From Chara braunii (lineage: Eukaryota; Streptophyta; Charophyceae; Charales; Characeae), in NCBI GenBank assembly GCA_003427395.1, contig BFEA01000498.1, positions 310,192 through 364,064 of the forward strand: 53,873 nucleotides of DNA. The letters are read 5' to 3'. A program made the translations under genes and the position numbers. The notes beneath the pieces are model-generated. The model saw nothing but the letters and a program-made list of their open reading frames with translations. It had not been told where the DNA came from and searched no databases. Shown here in pieces: positions 53,484 to 53,873 of this stretch. Numbering within the stretch: the stretch's first letter is position 1; every line of letters begins with the position of its first letter.

Positions 53484-53873
53484 CTATGTAACACCCGCGG
53501 ACGCGTCCGCGGGTCCAATCTCGGATGGCGGACGCAGACGGGTCCGCATCCGCGGCCTTCTTGGTCCGCGTCGTGGACCCGATTTTACCTGAATTAAATA
53601 ATGGGTTAAAAAAACATACATATATATGGGGTTGTAGGGAATTTTAAGCCCTACAACCCCATTTTCGTTTTTTTGCAATCCGACTCTGTTTCGGATTTTT
53701 TAAAAATCAAAAACTGAATTCGATTTTAAAACAATTAAAAATATATATATAAAGAAAAGTTGCATTTTTTTTGGTCATTTTTTATCATCAGATATATGGT
53801 CCCTGAGTTCACCTGTATTTTTTAGAAATGAATTTCTGTTTTTTGCAGGGGTATGAGGTATTTTAGAAAAATA
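53484..53873. mobile_element. hAT-like element 3, left end (GTCCGCG motif type)
   Basis: CTATGTAACACCCG at 53484 matches the CTATGTAACC end of element 1. It begins where LINE coding similarity stops. Next come a 22-base perfect palindrome (53493-53514, half-site ACCCGCGGACG) and more GTCCGCG/CGCGGAC copies to about 53580. A hairpin with 12-base arms (GGGGTTGTAGGG at 53628, CCCTACAACCCC at 53649) corresponds to the hairpin near 47083-47110 in element 2. The right end and the second GACACCAG flank would lie outside the window. Confidence 0.65.

Overview
The window looks like nuclear DNA from a large-genome, repeat-rich eukaryote. Microsatellites are very long, homopolymer tracts are frequent, and families of small inverted-repeat elements are nested in each other. 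There is a Ty3/gypsy-type LTR retrotransposon with an initiator-Met-tRNA primer site, an L1-type LINE and tRNA-derived SINE units. No bacterial gene organisation is visible. A charophyte or other green alga (Chara-like) is my best guess for the source, but that is inference from overall style and not a sequence match.

Layout. 1-10.4 kb: no gene I can recognise; old duplications (2.0-3.1 kb), a TCTGGTC minisatellite (7.83-8.06 kb), tandem duplications (8.2-8.65 kb) and a long GA microsatellite. 10.4-14.5 kb: a nest of small terminal-inverted-repeat (TIR) elements whose ends read GGG(C/T)CTCGCC.. or GGG(C/T)CTCGCTGC.., plus a gag fragment of an LTR element split by a Tourist-like element. 14.97-16.46 kb: the one intact host-like gene, a 496-residue membrane-anchored beta-propeller protein. 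18-24.4 kb: foldback elements, a tandem SINE-like block, a decayed coding sequence and AT-rich repeats. 24.9-25.9 kb: short hydrophobic ORFs, perhaps exons of a small membrane protein. 27.1-28.1 kb: an assembly gap inside a microsatellite. 29.0-30.7 kb: a broken, minus-strand paralogue of the propeller gene. 31.5-31.8 kb: another tRNA-like SINE head.

32.1 kb to the end is one nested structure. A plus-strand L1-type LINE (ORF1 from about 32.1 kb, ORF2 endonuclease at 51.8-53.5 kb) was split inside ORF1 by a minus-strand Ty3/gypsy element (32858-49448). The LTRs are about 2.5 kb, the target duplication is CCCC, and removing the insert restores the LINE reading frame. The right (5') LTR then received two hAT-like insertions (44283-45847 and 45940-47279), and a third hAT-like end cuts ORF2 at 53484. 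Inside the Ty3 element, minus-strand gag, protease, RT, RNase H and integrase are recognisable but carry stops and frameshifts. Two unusual parts stand out. A PHD-type zinc finger heads the integrase ORF. A further long ORF (ORF3) overlaps the pol stop codon by ATGA and lies between integrase and the 3' LTR.

Two cautions. Positions 49764-49795 are a Nextera transposase adapter junction, and the following 225 bases have the same length as an internal piece of the left LTR and read the same throughout, so 49764-50038 is very probably an assembly artefact. Single N characters sit in several microsatellites and mark closed gaps.
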